From Chlamydiia bacterium (GTDB lineage: Bacteria > Chlamydiota > Chlamydiia > Chlamydiales > 2-12-FULL-49-11): a stretch of DNA of 45,167 bases. The first letter of the stretch is position 1; the number at the start of each line of letters is the position of its first letter. Under the pieces are notes generated by a model. The model did no database searches. It saw nothing but the letters and a program-made list of their open reading frames with translations, and was not told the DNA's origin. This document shows positions 7,092-15,561 of the stretch, one piece after another. The stretch lies in assembly GCA_022601435.1 (NCBI GenBank), contig JAJACQ010000015.1, positions 1 through 45,167 of the forward strand, written 5' to 3'. The translations under genes and the position numbers were made by a program.

Positions 7092-8105
7092 ATGCCAAAG
7101 GATATATTAGTATATGGTGGAATACATGATTTTTCAGCCGAATTGTTTATTGAAGCTATCGGTCAAGCTGAAGAGGAAGGTGCTGAAGAAATTACTGTAC
7201 GCATAAATTCAAATGGAGGCTCTCCAGAGTCAATGTATGGTATGGCTGCTAAAATGCAGTCATTTGAAGGCACAAAGAATGTAAAGATAGATGGAAAGGC
7301 AAGAAGCGCTGGCGCGTTCCTTGCGTTGTATGCTGATAGCGTGGAAGCTTTAGATGTTTCCTCTTTTATGTTCCATCGTGCTTCATGGGGTGCGTATTTT
7401 GAAGCGAATTACATGGATGAAGACACCAAATCTGTTATTGTAAAAATCAATTCCGATTTAAGAAGAGCAATGGAAGCAAAGCTTGATATTCCAAAATTTG
7501 AAAAAATTACTGGAAAAACTTTGGATGAAATATTTTCTATGGAAGATAGAATTGATGTTTCAATTAATGCGAAGCAGGCGAAACAAGTGGGGTTAGTTGA
7601 TAATATTGTGTCTATTACTCCAAAGAAAACCAAGGCTTTAAATGCTCAATTTCAAAAAATTGCAGCAGAATTTGGAACAAATGTTGATTTATTGGAAATT
7701 AATTCTGATATTAGTGCCGTTGATGAAAATCATAAAAATAAAAACATGACAATTCAAGATTTAAAAATTAATCACCCAAGCGTTTATGCTGAAGCTGTTG
7801 CTCTTGGAGTTGCTGAAGGTAAGTCAAAAGAAAAAGAACGTGTTTCTGCATGGTCTGGTTTATATGATGTTGATGCTGAAGCGGCAAGAGCTGGAATAGA
7901 AGGTGACGCTGAGTTGACTGCTGTTGAAGCTGTTAATATCGTTAAAGACGCGGAGGAAACAAGAAGACAGGCTGAGGCTGCTGCAAAAGAAGCTGAAGCA
8001 AATGCTGAAGATTTAGACACACCTAACCCAAATGAGGAAGGTGAAGACGCGAAGGCATTATTTCCTGACTCAAAATATTTAGGCAAAAAACAAATAAAAA
8101 AATAA
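7092..8105 (+). CDS. prohead protease with C-terminal scaffold domain (lambda C-like)
   Basis: A ClpP/S49-type serine protease. The strand-turn ITVRINSNGGSPESMYGM (about 34-51) precedes the catalytic serine in KARSAGAF (Ser72) and the histidine in MFHRAS (His95), the usual S49/S14 order. From about residue 219 a separate charged helical domain begins (MTIQDLKINHPSVY), rich in Ala and Glu, fitting a fused scaffold as in lambda C/Nu3. A stop-adjacent basic tail (LGKKQIKK) could bind the capsid protein. It lies between portal and decoration protein, as in lambda. Confidence 0.88.
   Translation: MPKDILVYGGIHDFSAELFIEAIGQAEEEGAEEITVRINSNGGSPESMYGMAAKMQSFEGTKNVKIDGKARSAGAFLALYADSVEALDVSSFMFHRASWGAYFEANYMDEDTKSVIVKINSDLRRAMEAKLDIPKFEKITGKTLDEIFSMEDRIDVSINAKQAKQVGLVDNIVSITPKKTKALNAQFQKIAAEFGTNVDLLEINSDISAVDENHKNKNMTIQDLKINHPSVYAEAVALGVAEGKSKEKERVSAWSGLYDVDAEAARAGIEGDAELTAVEAVNIVKDAEETRRQAEAAAKEAEANAEDLDTPNPNEEGEDAKALFPDSKYLGKKQIKK
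7746..8105 (+). CDS. possible internal-start scaffold protein (Nu3-like)
   Basis: In frame within the protease gene, Met219 is preceded by the A-rich tract 'AAAATCATAAAAATAAAAAC', the kind of leader used for initiation across this genome. The residues after it (MTIQDLKINHPSVYAEAVA) look like a genuine protein start, and the preceding residues are a linker (ENHKNKN). A product of 119 residues would be the scaffold alone, as lambda makes Nu3 from inside gene C. Initiation here is inferred. Confidence 0.4.
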   Translation: MTIQDLKINHPSVYAEAVALGVAEGKSKEKERVSAWSGLYDVDAEAARAGIEGDAELTAVEAVNIVKDAEETRRQAEAAAKEAEANAEDLDTPNPNEEGEDAKALFPDSKYLGKKQIKK

Positions 8106-8108
8106 GTT

Positions 8109-8552
8109 ATGGCTGATTTAACTTTAAGAGACTTGACTAAGAATCAAGGTACAATGGATAGAGATTTTTCGAAAATCTTTGTTTTTCAAAATAATTTCCG
8201 AAACGTAACATTCTTGAATGATACCGGTGCAGATTTAGAGCTAAAAGGCGGCGAGCTTTTAGGTGTGATAGCTAGTTCTGGAAAAGCTGTTTTACTTGAT
8301 GACCCTGGAGCAACCGATGGTTCTCAATTTCCAGTTGGGTTCGCTAATTCTTGTGGAACTGTGCTTGATGGTGAGGAGCTTACTATTTCAATGTGTATTG
8401 GTGGTGATGTTGTTGAGAATAAGGTTATCTTAACTGGTGGCGTTTCTCTTGACGATGTTATTTCATTAAGAACGCTTCGTGACAGAATCGCGTCTGACAC
8501 TATGGGTGTTCGATTGGTAGAGTCTACGGAATTAACAAATTTTGACAATTAA
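8109..8552 (+). CDS. head decoration protein (lambda D-like)
   Basis: 147 residues, beta-rich and acidic, with glycine-bearing strands (ELKGGELLGVIASSGKAVLL, LDGEELTISMCIGGDVVE). It lies between protease-scaffold and major capsid genes, where lambda D lies. Such proteins trimerise on the capsid surface and stabilise the expanded head. Alternating hydrophobic strands and the pattern 'FPVGFANSCGTVLDGEE' agree with the HDPD/D-like family. Family assignment rests on pattern plus position. Confidence 0.7.
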   Translation: MADLTLRDLTKNQGTMDRDFSKIFVFQNNFRNVTFLNDTGADLELKGGELLGVIASSGKAVLLDDPGATDGSQFPVGFANSCGTVLDGEELTISMCIGGDVVENKVILTGGVSLDDVISLRTLRDRIASDTMGVRLVESTELTNFDN

Positions 8553-8563
8553 AAATTAAAAAA

Positions 8564-9631
8564 ATGGGCATACAAATTGCGGATTTTAAAGGAGCGTTTA
8601 CAAAAGCTGTTGTTGATGTATACGCTGAAAGACCAAGAGTAAAAGGCTTTGCGTCTTCTTTCTTCGGTAAAAAGTTTAGTGATACTAAGGAAGTATCTAT
8701 TGAAGTTCAAAGGGGTTCTGAGCGCCTTGCTGTTGATGTTGTTCGCGGGACAGAGGGTAATAGAAACTCTATGAATAGATCTTCTGAGAAGATATTTGTT
8801 CCGCCATTGTTTAAAGAATATTTTGATGCTACTTCTTTGAAGCATTATGATAGAACTTTTGCTGCTCCAAACGGTATTGTTGATGTAAGCGGTGCTTCTG
8901 TTGACGCAATGATTGAAGACACTACTTTTGGACTTGGGTTGCTTCAAGATAAAATTGAAAGAACTACTGAAAATCAAGCTTGGCAAGTTTTCTTAGACGG
9001 TATTGTAACACTTGTGAACGGTGTGAATATTGACTTTAAAAGAAAGGCCGCTTCTAAGGTTGATGAAAGTGGAATTCCTTGGGATAATGACTCGAATGAT
9101 CCATTCGTTTCTATTCAAAAAGCCGGTACGTTCTTGCGAGAAGTTGGTAAGGCTCAAGGAAATATATTTAATGTTATAATGGGTGAGGATGCTTATGCTT
9201 CATTTATTAGAAACGAAAACACTAAAGACACTCTTGATAATAGAAGAATGGATTTAGGGTTTATTGGTAGACCTCAAGAAGATATTCCAGGAGGTTCATT
9301 TCACGGAACTATTGCCGCTGGAAATAAGAATTACAATATCTGGACTTCATCTGAAGGTTATGAAGATGCTCAAGGAAACTTCATCAAATTCATGGACGCA
9401 AAACAAGTTGTTGTCATTCCTCAGTCTCCAAGATTTGTTCAAGCATTTGGTGCTGTTCCGATGGTTATGGAAGAAGGTGGAAACCAAAGGATTGTTGATG
9501 CAATGGGTGAGTTTCATATTTCTGATATTGTTGATGTACGTAAAAAGTCACACGACTTTATTATTGAATCAGCAAGTATTATGATTCCTTCATCTGTAGA
9601 TCAGATTTACACAGTTAAAGTTCTAGCATAA
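8564..9631 (+). CDS. major capsid protein (lambda E-like)
   Basis: 355 residues with the arrangement of the Phage_cap_E family. After an N-terminal arm there is an early beta segment (KEVSIEVQRGSERLAVDVVRGTEGNRN, about 44-70), the IFVPPLFKEYFDATSL loop (about 77-92), a central spine helix region and a C-terminal FVQAFGAVPMV stretch. It follows the decoration gene and precedes small completion genes, as lambda E. It should be the most abundant virion protein. Confidence 0.88.
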   Translation: MGIQIADFKGAFTKAVVDVYAERPRVKGFASSFFGKKFSDTKEVSIEVQRGSERLAVDVVRGTEGNRNSMNRSSEKIFVPPLFKEYFDATSLKHYDRTFAAPNGIVDVSGASVDAMIEDTTFGLGLLQDKIERTTENQAWQVFLDGIVTLVNGVNIDFKRKAASKVDESGIPWDNDSNDPFVSIQKAGTFLREVGKAQGNIFNVIMGEDAYASFIRNENTKDTLDNRRMDLGFIGRPQEDIPGGSFHGTIAAGNKNYNIWTSSEGYEDAQGNFIKFMDAKQVVVIPQSPRFVQAFGAVPMVMEEGGNQRIVDAMGEFHISDIVDVRKKSHDFIIESASIMIPSSVDQIYTVKVLA

Positions 9632-9647
9632 TTTAAAATATCTGTAT

Positions 9648-9944
9648 ATGTCTAAGAATACTAAAAAATATAGAATTGTTACCTTGTCCGTTAGTGGAAA
9701 AGGTAATAATATCTACAGAGGCAAAGAAGTTGTTGAAGGGTACAAATTGAACAATCTTGAAAGTCTTTTAAAGGAAGGTGCTGTTGTACTTGATGGAGAG
9801 AAAAAGAAAGAGAAAAGCCTTGATGAGATGAATGTGAAAGAGCTTACGGCCTTTTACGCTGAAAAGAATCCAAGTGCTGATGATCTTAAAAGTTTTGATG
9901 CGTTGAAAAAAGATGAAAAGGTTTCTTTTTTAAAGTCACTTTAA
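9648..9944 (+). CDS. small protein in the gpFI position
   Basis: 98 residues: an N-terminal beta part (YRIVTLSVSGKGNNIYRGKEVV), a lysine-rich linker (EKKKEKS) and a C-terminal acidic helical part (LDEMNVKELTAFYAEKNPSAD). Located directly after the capsid gene, it may aid head completion or maturation as lambda gpFI does, but no sequence family is recognised. Its start context TATCTGTATATG (9639-9650) is identical to that of the tail chaperone gene at 12983. Confidence 0.55.
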   Translation: MSKNTKKYRIVTLSVSGKGNNIYRGKEVVEGYKLNNLESLLKEGAVVLDGEKKKEKSLDEMNVKELTAFYAEKNPSADDLKSFDALKKDEKVSFLKSL

Positions 9945-9957
9945 TAATTTAATAGCC

Positions 9958-10338
9958 ATGAGCTTACTCGACAGAGCGAGAAAAGATTGGTTAAGACACA
10001 CTTCTGGTGAAGATGGTTTTGGAGTTGATATAACTTTTCATAACCAGCCTTCACCATTTGTTGTTATAAGGGGAATTGGGATGGCTCATCACATGAGCGA
10101 AGACACCGAAGGCCACGTTATCAACACTCGCAACTCTCATATTTCATTTAGTGAAAAATTAGCTAATGATTCTGGTATCATTACTAGAAACAATAAAGGT
10201 GAGGTTGATTTAGAGGGTGTTAAAATATCATTCTTGGACAGCTCAAACACTTTGCGTAAGTATTCAATAAAACAAGTTTTTCCTGACGAGACAGTTGGTG
10301 TCATTTACTGTGTGTTAAATTCTTATGAGCAAAATTAA
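9958..10338 (+). CDS. head-tail joining protein (gpFII-like position)
   Basis: 126 residues, mostly beta: ITFHNQPSPFVVIRGIGMAHH, GHVINTRNSHISFSE, VDLEGVKISFLDSS, LRKYSIKQVFPDE. This is a small single-domain fold consistent with FII-type joining proteins that fill the gap between head completion and tail. It overlaps the next gene by 14 bases. Function comes from size, strand pattern and synteny; I see no unique motif. Confidence 0.55.
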   Translation: MSLLDRARKDWLRHTSGEDGFGVDITFHNQPSPFVVIRGIGMAHHMSEDTEGHVINTRNSHISFSEKLANDSGIITRNNKGEVDLEGVKISFLDSSNTLRKYSIKQVFPDETVGVIYCVLNSYEQN

Positions 10339-10924
10339 TCAACCTATTCCGCCCCAAACGTTCGAAATAATCACTGTTGATATTTTGAATATATTACTAA
10401 CTGAATTTGCTGCTCAAAGCGATGATTTGTTAAAAAGTGTAAAATTTTATTTTGAACGCATTTCGCCTATTGACAAAGTAAATATTCCAGCGGTTGTTGT
10501 TCGTTATGTAGGGTCTAGAAATAGAGTATCTGGAAGGTTAGAGCAGAACTTGACAAATATTTACGCTATAGATTGTTATACGTCCTCAAAAGTTACTGAC
10601 TCATCTGATAGTGACATAACTTCTTCAAAAGATCTTCAAAGAATTATGGGTGCGATTCGTTGGATATTAATGTTTAGTGGTTATTTTAGGTTAGATTTTG
10701 CGGCGCCAATTATTGAGAGTACAGTTATCACTTCAATTGAAGTTAGTGATCAACGAGATGTTAGAGACACTGAAACTACAATGTGGGGGCGTGTCACCTT
10801 TGAGGTAAATGCAGTTGAGGGTAGTGAAGAGGTTGCTACTGGTGTATTGGAAAGTTATCAAACCCTTGTTACATTATTTGAAACTGACAAGGGTTATGAA
10901 TGGTTGTCTGAAAAAACATCATAA
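10325..10924 (+). CDS. tail terminator / Gp37-like tail completion protein
   Basis: 199 residues. The pattern is an N-terminal helix (IITVDILNILLTEFAAQ), then strands (VNIPAVVVRYVGSRNRVSGRL, LTNIYAIDCYTSS), a second helix (LQRIMGAIRWILMFSGYF) and a strand with tryptophan (TTMWGRVTFEVNA). This matches tail-terminator-type folds and the Gp37-like family that precedes the sheath gene in Mu-type phages. It is the last gene before a clear promoter, marking the end of the head-completion block. Confidence 0.55.
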   Translation: MSKINQPIPPQTFEIITVDILNILLTEFAAQSDDLLKSVKFYFERISPIDKVNIPAVVVRYVGSRNRVSGRLEQNLTNIYAIDCYTSSKVTDSSDSDITSSKDLQRIMGAIRWILMFSGYFRLDFAAPIIESTVITSIEVSDQRDVRDTETTMWGRVTFEVNAVEGSEEVATGVLESYQTLVTLFETDKGYEWLSEKTS

Positions 10925-10927
10925 ATA

Positions 10928-10957
10928 TTTGATTTAAGTTTTTTTAATGTATATTTG
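10928..10957 (+). promoter_or_regulatory. promoter for tail genes
   Basis: TTTG (10928-10931), spacer of 18 bases, then TATATTTG (10950-10957): a perfect Bacteroidota promoter (TTG-N17..23-TAnnTTTG). It is followed about 20 bases later by the sheath ATG at 10979. It is the best promoter seen in the late region and would give extra transcription of the abundant sheath and tube genes. Confidence 0.75.
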
Positions 10958-10978
10958 TTATAAATAAAAAATAAAATT

Positions 10979-12514
10979 ATGCCAATTAGTAGTGCAGTTA
11001 GTCCGGGTAGAGTTTCAAGGGTAGTTGGTTACCAGCTTGAAAAGGGCGACTTTCGTGAGGTTAGTCCAAATTTACCACAAAGGATTGCGATATTGGGTGA
11101 AGCTAATATTGACAATCAAGGTTCTTTAGATACAACACCAAGACAAATCACATCTGCTCAAGAGGCTGGTGAGTTGTATGGTTACGGTTCACCTATTTAC
11201 GCTATGATGCGAATTTTAAGACCTGTTTCTGGGTCTGGAGTTGGTGGGGTTCCTACTGTTGTTTATCCACAGGCTGAAGCGGTTGGAGCTGTTGCAGCTG
11301 AACGTTCTATTACAGTAAGTGGCTCGCCTACTTCTAATGGTGTTCATTATGTAAAGATAAATGGAAGAGAGCAAATTGACGGCGATGATTACGCTGTTTC
11401 TATTACTACGGACGACACACCAACAACTATTGCTGCGAAAATATCGGACGCTATAAATGGAGTATTGAAGTCTCCAGTAAAAGCTGTTTCTGCTGCTGCT
11501 GTTTCTACAGTAACTGCTAAATGGGCGTCGGTAACATCTGAACAGCTTAAAATTGAAATGTCAACCGGTGATACTGATTTGGGAGTTACCTATGTTGTAG
11601 CTAGTGAAGCTGTTGGTAGTGGAGTAGCTGATATATCTGACGCTTTAAACAATTTTGGTAATGAATGGAGCACTATTGTAATTAACTCATATGATGAGGC
11701 TAAGTTTGCTGCATTAGAGGCTTTTAATGGTGTACCTGGTTCAACTCCAACAGGAAGGTATTCACCTATTGTGTTTAAGCCGTTTGTTTCTATGTGGGGG
11801 TCTGTTGATTCTGACAAGGATAACATCATTGCCATTACGGATGCTACAGCTAGAAAATCTCAGTTAACAAACTGTTTATGCCCAGCGCCAAATTCTCAAG
11901 GATTCACTTTTGAAGCGAGTGCAAATGGGGCATTCTTAGCGGCTGTAACATTTGAGTCAAACCCAAATTTAGATGTATCTAATAAATCATATCCAGACAT
12001 GCCTGTTCCGCTTGATGGTAACATTGGTGATTTTTCTGATTATGAAAATCGTGATTTAATGGCTAAAAGTGGTGCGTCAACTGTTGATTTAATTAATGGT
12101 CTATACACTTTTATGGAATTGATTACTACATATCATCCAGACGGTGAAAATCCACCTCAATTTAGATATGTAAGAAATTTAGTTGGTATTGATTGGAATG
12201 TTCGTTTTGGCTATTATTTGTTAGAGCAGCTTTATGTGATTGATCATTCAATTGCTGAAAACGAGCAAGCAACTACCGCTGAAATGGTTGTCAAACCTAA
12301 ACAGTGGCTTGGTGTTGTAAACTCTTATGCTGATGATTTAGCAACTAGAAATTTGATTGTTGACCCCGAGTTCATGAAGTCTTCAATTAAGGCTGGGACA
12401 GGAGAAGAGAACCCAGACAGGTTTGAAACATCTTACAGTTACAAAAGAAGCCCTTATGCACGTATTTCTTCAACTACTGCAACGGCTGGTTTTCAATTTG
12501 GTTTAAAAGCGTAA
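10979..12514 (+). CDS. contractile tail sheath protein (Mu L-like)
   Basis: 511 residues. The N-terminus (ISSAVSPGRVSRVVGYQLEKGD...LPQRIAILGEANID) and the following GELYGYGSPIYAMMRIL are typical of sheath proteins. A variable middle domain (about 105-230) resembles the protruding domain, and the C-terminus (NPDRFETSYSYKRSPYARISSTTATAGFQFG) holds the conserved sheath end that meets the tube. It proves a myovirus-type tail. It is driven by its own promoter and followed by the tube gene. Confidence 0.93.
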   Translation: MPISSAVSPGRVSRVVGYQLEKGDFREVSPNLPQRIAILGEANIDNQGSLDTTPRQITSAQEAGELYGYGSPIYAMMRILRPVSGSGVGGVPTVVYPQAEAVGAVAAERSITVSGSPTSNGVHYVKINGREQIDGDDYAVSITTDDTPTTIAAKISDAINGVLKSPVKAVSAAAVSTVTAKWASVTSEQLKIEMSTGDTDLGVTYVVASEAVGSGVADISDALNNFGNEWSTIVINSYDEAKFAALEAFNGVPGSTPTGRYSPIVFKPFVSMWGSVDSDKDNIIAITDATARKSQLTNCLCPAPNSQGFTFEASANGAFLAAVTFESNPNLDVSNKSYPDMPVPLDGNIGDFSDYENRDLMAKSGASTVDLINGLYTFMELITTYHPDGENPPQFRYVRNLVGIDWNVRFGYYLLEQLYVIDHSIAENEQATTAEMVVKPKQWLGVVNSYADDLATRNLIVDPEFMKSSIKAGTGEENPDRFETSYSYKRSPYARISSTTATAGFQFGLKA

Positions 12515-12529
12515 TTAAAATTTAAAGAT

Positions 12530-12952
12530 ATGCCTGCAATAGGAGGAGATATAATCGAAATAACATACAACCACCCAACGTTGGGTAGTGGTTCTTTTTT
12601 TCCAAAGTCTGAAGAAGATGGTACTATTGACCCTGGTGGGTTCCGTACTGCTGATGAAGACAATGGCGTTACCGGTTCTGGTGATGCTATTTATAAGAAA
12701 AACAGAAAGCGCTGGAGTGTTGAAATCACTTCTCGTTGGGATGCTAACAAAGCCAATGACCTTGAAAGGCTCAACCTTTTAAGCAACTCAAGCATAGAGT
12801 CAACACTTACTTTTGAGTTGGCTAATGGTACTGTCTGGAAAGGTCAGGGAATGCCTGTAGGAGACGTTCAGGGTTCTTCAAATGAGGCTACAATGTCTGT
12901 TAAATTTGCGGGTGGCGGATTCTTAGAAAAGATATTCAAGCCAACGGCATAA
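12530..12952 (+). CDS. tail tube protein
   Basis: 140 residues, beta-rich: IIEITYNHPTLGSGSFFPKSEED, a tryptophan strand (KRWSVEITSRWD), then SSIESTLTFELANGTVWKGQGMPVGD and ATMSVKFAGGGFLEKI. It directly follows the sheath, as M follows L in Mu. Tube proteins stack as hexamers inside the sheath. Length and strand pattern are normal for the family. Confidence 0.82.
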   Translation: MPAIGGDIIEITYNHPTLGSGSFFPKSEEDGTIDPGGFRTADEDNGVTGSGDAIYKKNRKRWSVEITSRWDANKANDLERLNLLSNSSIESTLTFELANGTVWKGQGMPVGDVQGSSNEATMSVKFAGGGFLEKIFKPTA

Positions 12953-12982
12953 ACAATTATTTAGTAAAAAAGTTATCTGTAT

Positions 12983-13384
12983 ATGACTAAAGTAAATAAA
13001 CAAACAGCCATTAACGAGGTTAATGGCTGGCTTGACTACAAGCGAGTTAGTGAAAAGAAGCGTGAAGATTTATCCGATCAGATAGAGCTTTTAGTTGAGG
13101 GTGTTTCTGATGGGTATTTAAGAATCAATTCGGAGACTTTTGAAATTGTTCACACGCTAAGTTTTCCTATTGGAGAAGGTGATTCTATAAAAGAATTAAC
13201 TTATAAACCACGATTAACCGTTTCGGAAATTAACAACCGAACAAAAGGTGTTAGGAACGGTGATGCTGATGGTCGTGTAAAGGCTTACATTTCCGCTTTG
13301 TGTGGTCAGGGTCAAGGAGTTCTTGGCAATCTTGATAGTGTTGATTTTACAATACCTCAAAGCATAATTGTTTTTTTTATATAA
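12983..13384 (+). CDS. tail assembly chaperone, short (0-frame) form
   Basis: 133 residues, positioned between tube and tape measure genes, where tail chaperones (Mu gp41, P2 E) lie. Helical N-terminus (KQTAINEVNGWLDYKRVSEKKRED), then a strand part (LRINSETFEIVHTLSFPIG...ELTYKPRLTVSEINN). It ends ...IIVFFI right after a run of eight T (13371-13378), where ribosomes can slip back one base. The short form is thought to coat the tape measure during tail assembly. Confidence 0.8.
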   Translation: MTKVNKQTAINEVNGWLDYKRVSEKKREDLSDQIELLVEGVSDGYLRINSETFEIVHTLSFPIGEGDSIKELTYKPRLTVSEINNRTKGVRNGDADGRVKAYISALCGQGQGVLGNLDSVDFTIPQSIIVFFI

Positions 13385-13542
13385 ACCCATTAGACGCCAT
13401 AATAAAAAGCGTGGTGGGTGAATATAACTGGAGTCCTGAAATAATATCTTTGTTGTTTGTTGATGAAGATGATTTTAAAGGATTAATTTATTGGTATGAA
13501 GAGATAAAGAGGAAGGTAAAAGAAATTAAAAAAACGAAATAA
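12983..13542 (+). CDS. tail assembly chaperone, -1 frameshift fusion form
   Basis: Slipping -1 on T TTT TTT (13372-13378) continues reading from base 13378 as ...VFF-YINPLDAIIKSVVG... to TAA at 13540-13542. This adds a 54-residue helical C-terminal part, including WSPEIISLLFVDEDD and a lysine-rich end (IKRKVKEIKKTK). The extension has clean codon use, no start of its own near the junction, and ends overlapping the tape measure ATG by one base. Such G/GT-type fusions are a hallmark of tail chaperones. A weak hairpin (CGCCA/TGGTG) lies downstream of the slip site. Confidence 0.75.
13372..13378 (+). other. -1 ribosomal frameshift site T TTT TTT
   Basis: This is a slippery heptamer within a run of eight T (13371-13378), in the correct phase of the chaperone frame (GTT TTT TTT ATA TAA). 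The 0-frame stop follows 6 bases after the run, and the -1 frame stays open to the next gene. Confidence 0.75.
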
Positions 13543-15560
13543 TGGCTAAGTTTGAAGTTCCAAGTGTATTTACGGCCATTGATAAGTTTTCCGCAAAAGT
13601 CAATAAAATGGCTTCTGTTTCGGATAAATTTGGAGTAAGAACTCAGGCTGCTGCAACTCGCGCTAATCGTTCTTTTAATAAGCTTTTCCCGTCAATAGGA
13701 GCTGGCGCAAAGCAGTTTGCTCAGTTTGCTACTGCTGGACTGTTGTTCACAGGAGTAATGTCTGGAATTTCTTCTTCAGTTCAAGTTATTTCCGATTTTG
13801 AACAGGCTAATGCTGATTTAGCTGCTGTTACTGGTAAGACTGTTGCGCAAAACAGGCTTTTGGCTGAAGATGCTAAAAGGCTTGGTTCAATAACGTCAAA
13901 GACAGCTACTGAAGTTGTTGGCTTACAGGAATCGTTGGCTAGATTAGGTTTTCAGGAGGGCGACATTATCAATATGACTGAGGGAATATTGAATGGCGCT
14001 GTTGCCATGAATGCTGAACTTGATAGGACGGCGGATTTGGCTGGTGCTGTCGTTAAAACATTTGATGACATTAGTAGTGCTGATACGGCGGTTACTATGG
14101 ATCAAATGACTTTGGCTACTCAAAGGAGCGCTTTAAATTTTGAGAAGCTTGAAACGGCTCTTCCAATTGTTGGTGGCGCCGCAAATGCAGCTGGGATATC
14201 ATTTGAAAAAACCGTAGCCCTTTTAGGTAAATTGTCGGATGCTGGTATTGATGCTTCAAGCTCGTCAACTGCATTGAGAAATATATTTTTAGACAGTGCA
14301 AAGAAGGGATTGAGTTATGAACAAATACTTGATAATATAGTTGCTAATCAAGATAAATTAACCACAGCAAATGATGAGTTTGGTAAACGTGGTGCTGTTT
14401 CTGCTGTTATTTTAGCTAAAAACATAAAAGGAACGGCTAAGTTAACTCAAGAATTAGAAAAATTAAATAATGCGGAAACTGCTGGCTCTGTGGCTAGGGA
14501 TGCAGCGAATAAAAGACTTGATACATTGCAAGGAACCGTCACCCTTTTAGGTAGTGCATACGAAGGGTTCATTTTAAGTTTAGATGAGGGAAATGGGATA
14601 TTTGGAAATACTGCAAAAAATGTAATTCGTGTTATTACTGAGATGTTCAATTTGGCTTCTGGCGTTGAAAGTACAGGAGAAAAGTTAACCGAACAGCAAG
14701 AAAGAATTAGAAGTTTTGCTTCAACAGCATTATTTCTTGTAAAGACACTTGGAATATTGTTTGCTTCAATGATTGCTATAAAAACGGCGCTTGTTGTTTG
14801 GAGGGCTGCAACAATTGCAATGAATGTTGTTATTGGTATTCATACCGCTTTAACAAAAACAAATGCCTTTGCACTACGTGGCAATATGGTTGCGATGAAC
14901 GCTTACAGGATAGCTACTGTTGTAACAGCGGCTGCTCAGTGGGTTGCGGCTGGTGCAATGACCGGTTTTAGTGCTGCGATGGGTGTTGCTTCAACTGCAA
15001 TGGGTATTTTAAACGCTGTTATGGCATTAAATCCTATAATATTTATAATCACAGGTATAATTGCATTGATTGCTGCTATTGTTTATTTAGTAGCTAATTG
15101 GGATGAGCTTGTTGCTGCTTTTAAAAAAACAGAAGCATTCGATGCTATTTTAGGTGTTTTTAATAAGATAAAAAATGCGTGGAATGGGATAACATCAGCT
15201 TTTACAGAAGGCGGTTTTTTGGCTGGTATAAAACAGATTGGTTTGACTATACTTGATTTTATTTTAACTCCTATTGAGTCTATAATAAAATTGATTGGTA
15301 AGATACCAGGAATGGAAGGAATAAGTGCTGGGGCGTTGGATTCTATAAATGATTTCAGGGGATTTACTGGAGCTGAAGAAATTAGTTCTGAAGACCCTGT
15401 TTTAAATTCAGCTACAGCAACTGAAGAGCAGCGAATTATAAGAGAGACGAATACAAATAGTAATTCTGTATTACAAATTAATGCTCCGGATGGCGCTGTG
15501 AATCAAGAGGAAAGTAACCTTTCAAACGATATTCAACTTTCATCAACTATGACTGCGTAA
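13542..15560 (+). CDS. tape measure protein
   Basis: 672 residues. The N-terminus is rich in Ala, Ser and Lys helices (AIDKFSAKVNKMASVSDKF). A phage tail tape measure core follows (about 80-260: FEQANADLAAVTGK, RLGSITSKTATEVVGLQESLARLGF, ALNFEKLETALPIVGGAANAAG, KTVALLGKLSDAGIDASSSSTALRN), the classic TP901-type signature. Several hydrophobic segments lie in the middle (about 400-525), as expected for the part delivered to the host membrane. This is short for a tape measure, so the tail should be fairly short. The start ATG overlaps the stop of the frameshifted chaperone. Confidence 0.92.
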   Translation: MAKFEVPSVFTAIDKFSAKVNKMASVSDKFGVRTQAAATRANRSFNKLFPSIGAGAKQFAQFATAGLLFTGVMSGISSSVQVISDFEQANADLAAVTGKTVAQNRLLAEDAKRLGSITSKTATEVVGLQESLARLGFQEGDIINMTEGILNGAVAMNAELDRTADLAGAVVKTFDDISSADTAVTMDQMTLATQRSALNFEKLETALPIVGGAANAAGISFEKTVALLGKLSDAGIDASSSSTALRNIFLDSAKKGLSYEQILDNIVANQDKLTTANDEFGKRGAVSAVILAKNIKGTAKLTQELEKLNNAETAGSVARDAANKRLDTLQGTVTLLGSAYEGFILSLDEGNGIFGNTAKNVIRVITEMFNLASGVESTGEKLTEQQERIRSFASTALFLVKTLGILFASMIAIKTALVVWRAATIAMNVVIGIHTALTKTNAFALRGNMVAMNAYRIATVVTAAAQWVAAGAMTGFSAAMGVASTAMGILNAVMALNPIIFIITGIIALIAAIVYLVANWDELVAAFKKTEAFDAILGVFNKIKNAWNGITSAFTEGGFLAGIKQIGLTILDFILTPIESIIKLIGKIPGMEGISAGALDSINDFRGFTGAEEISSEDPVLNSATATEEQRIIRETNTNSNSVLQINAPDGAVNQEESNLSNDIQLSSTMTA

Positions 15561-15561
15561 T

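Noticed and set aside
8549..8986. 145-codon minus-strand frame over the capsid gene
   Set aside because: Antisense of a strongly supported capsid protein; composition matches reverse reading.
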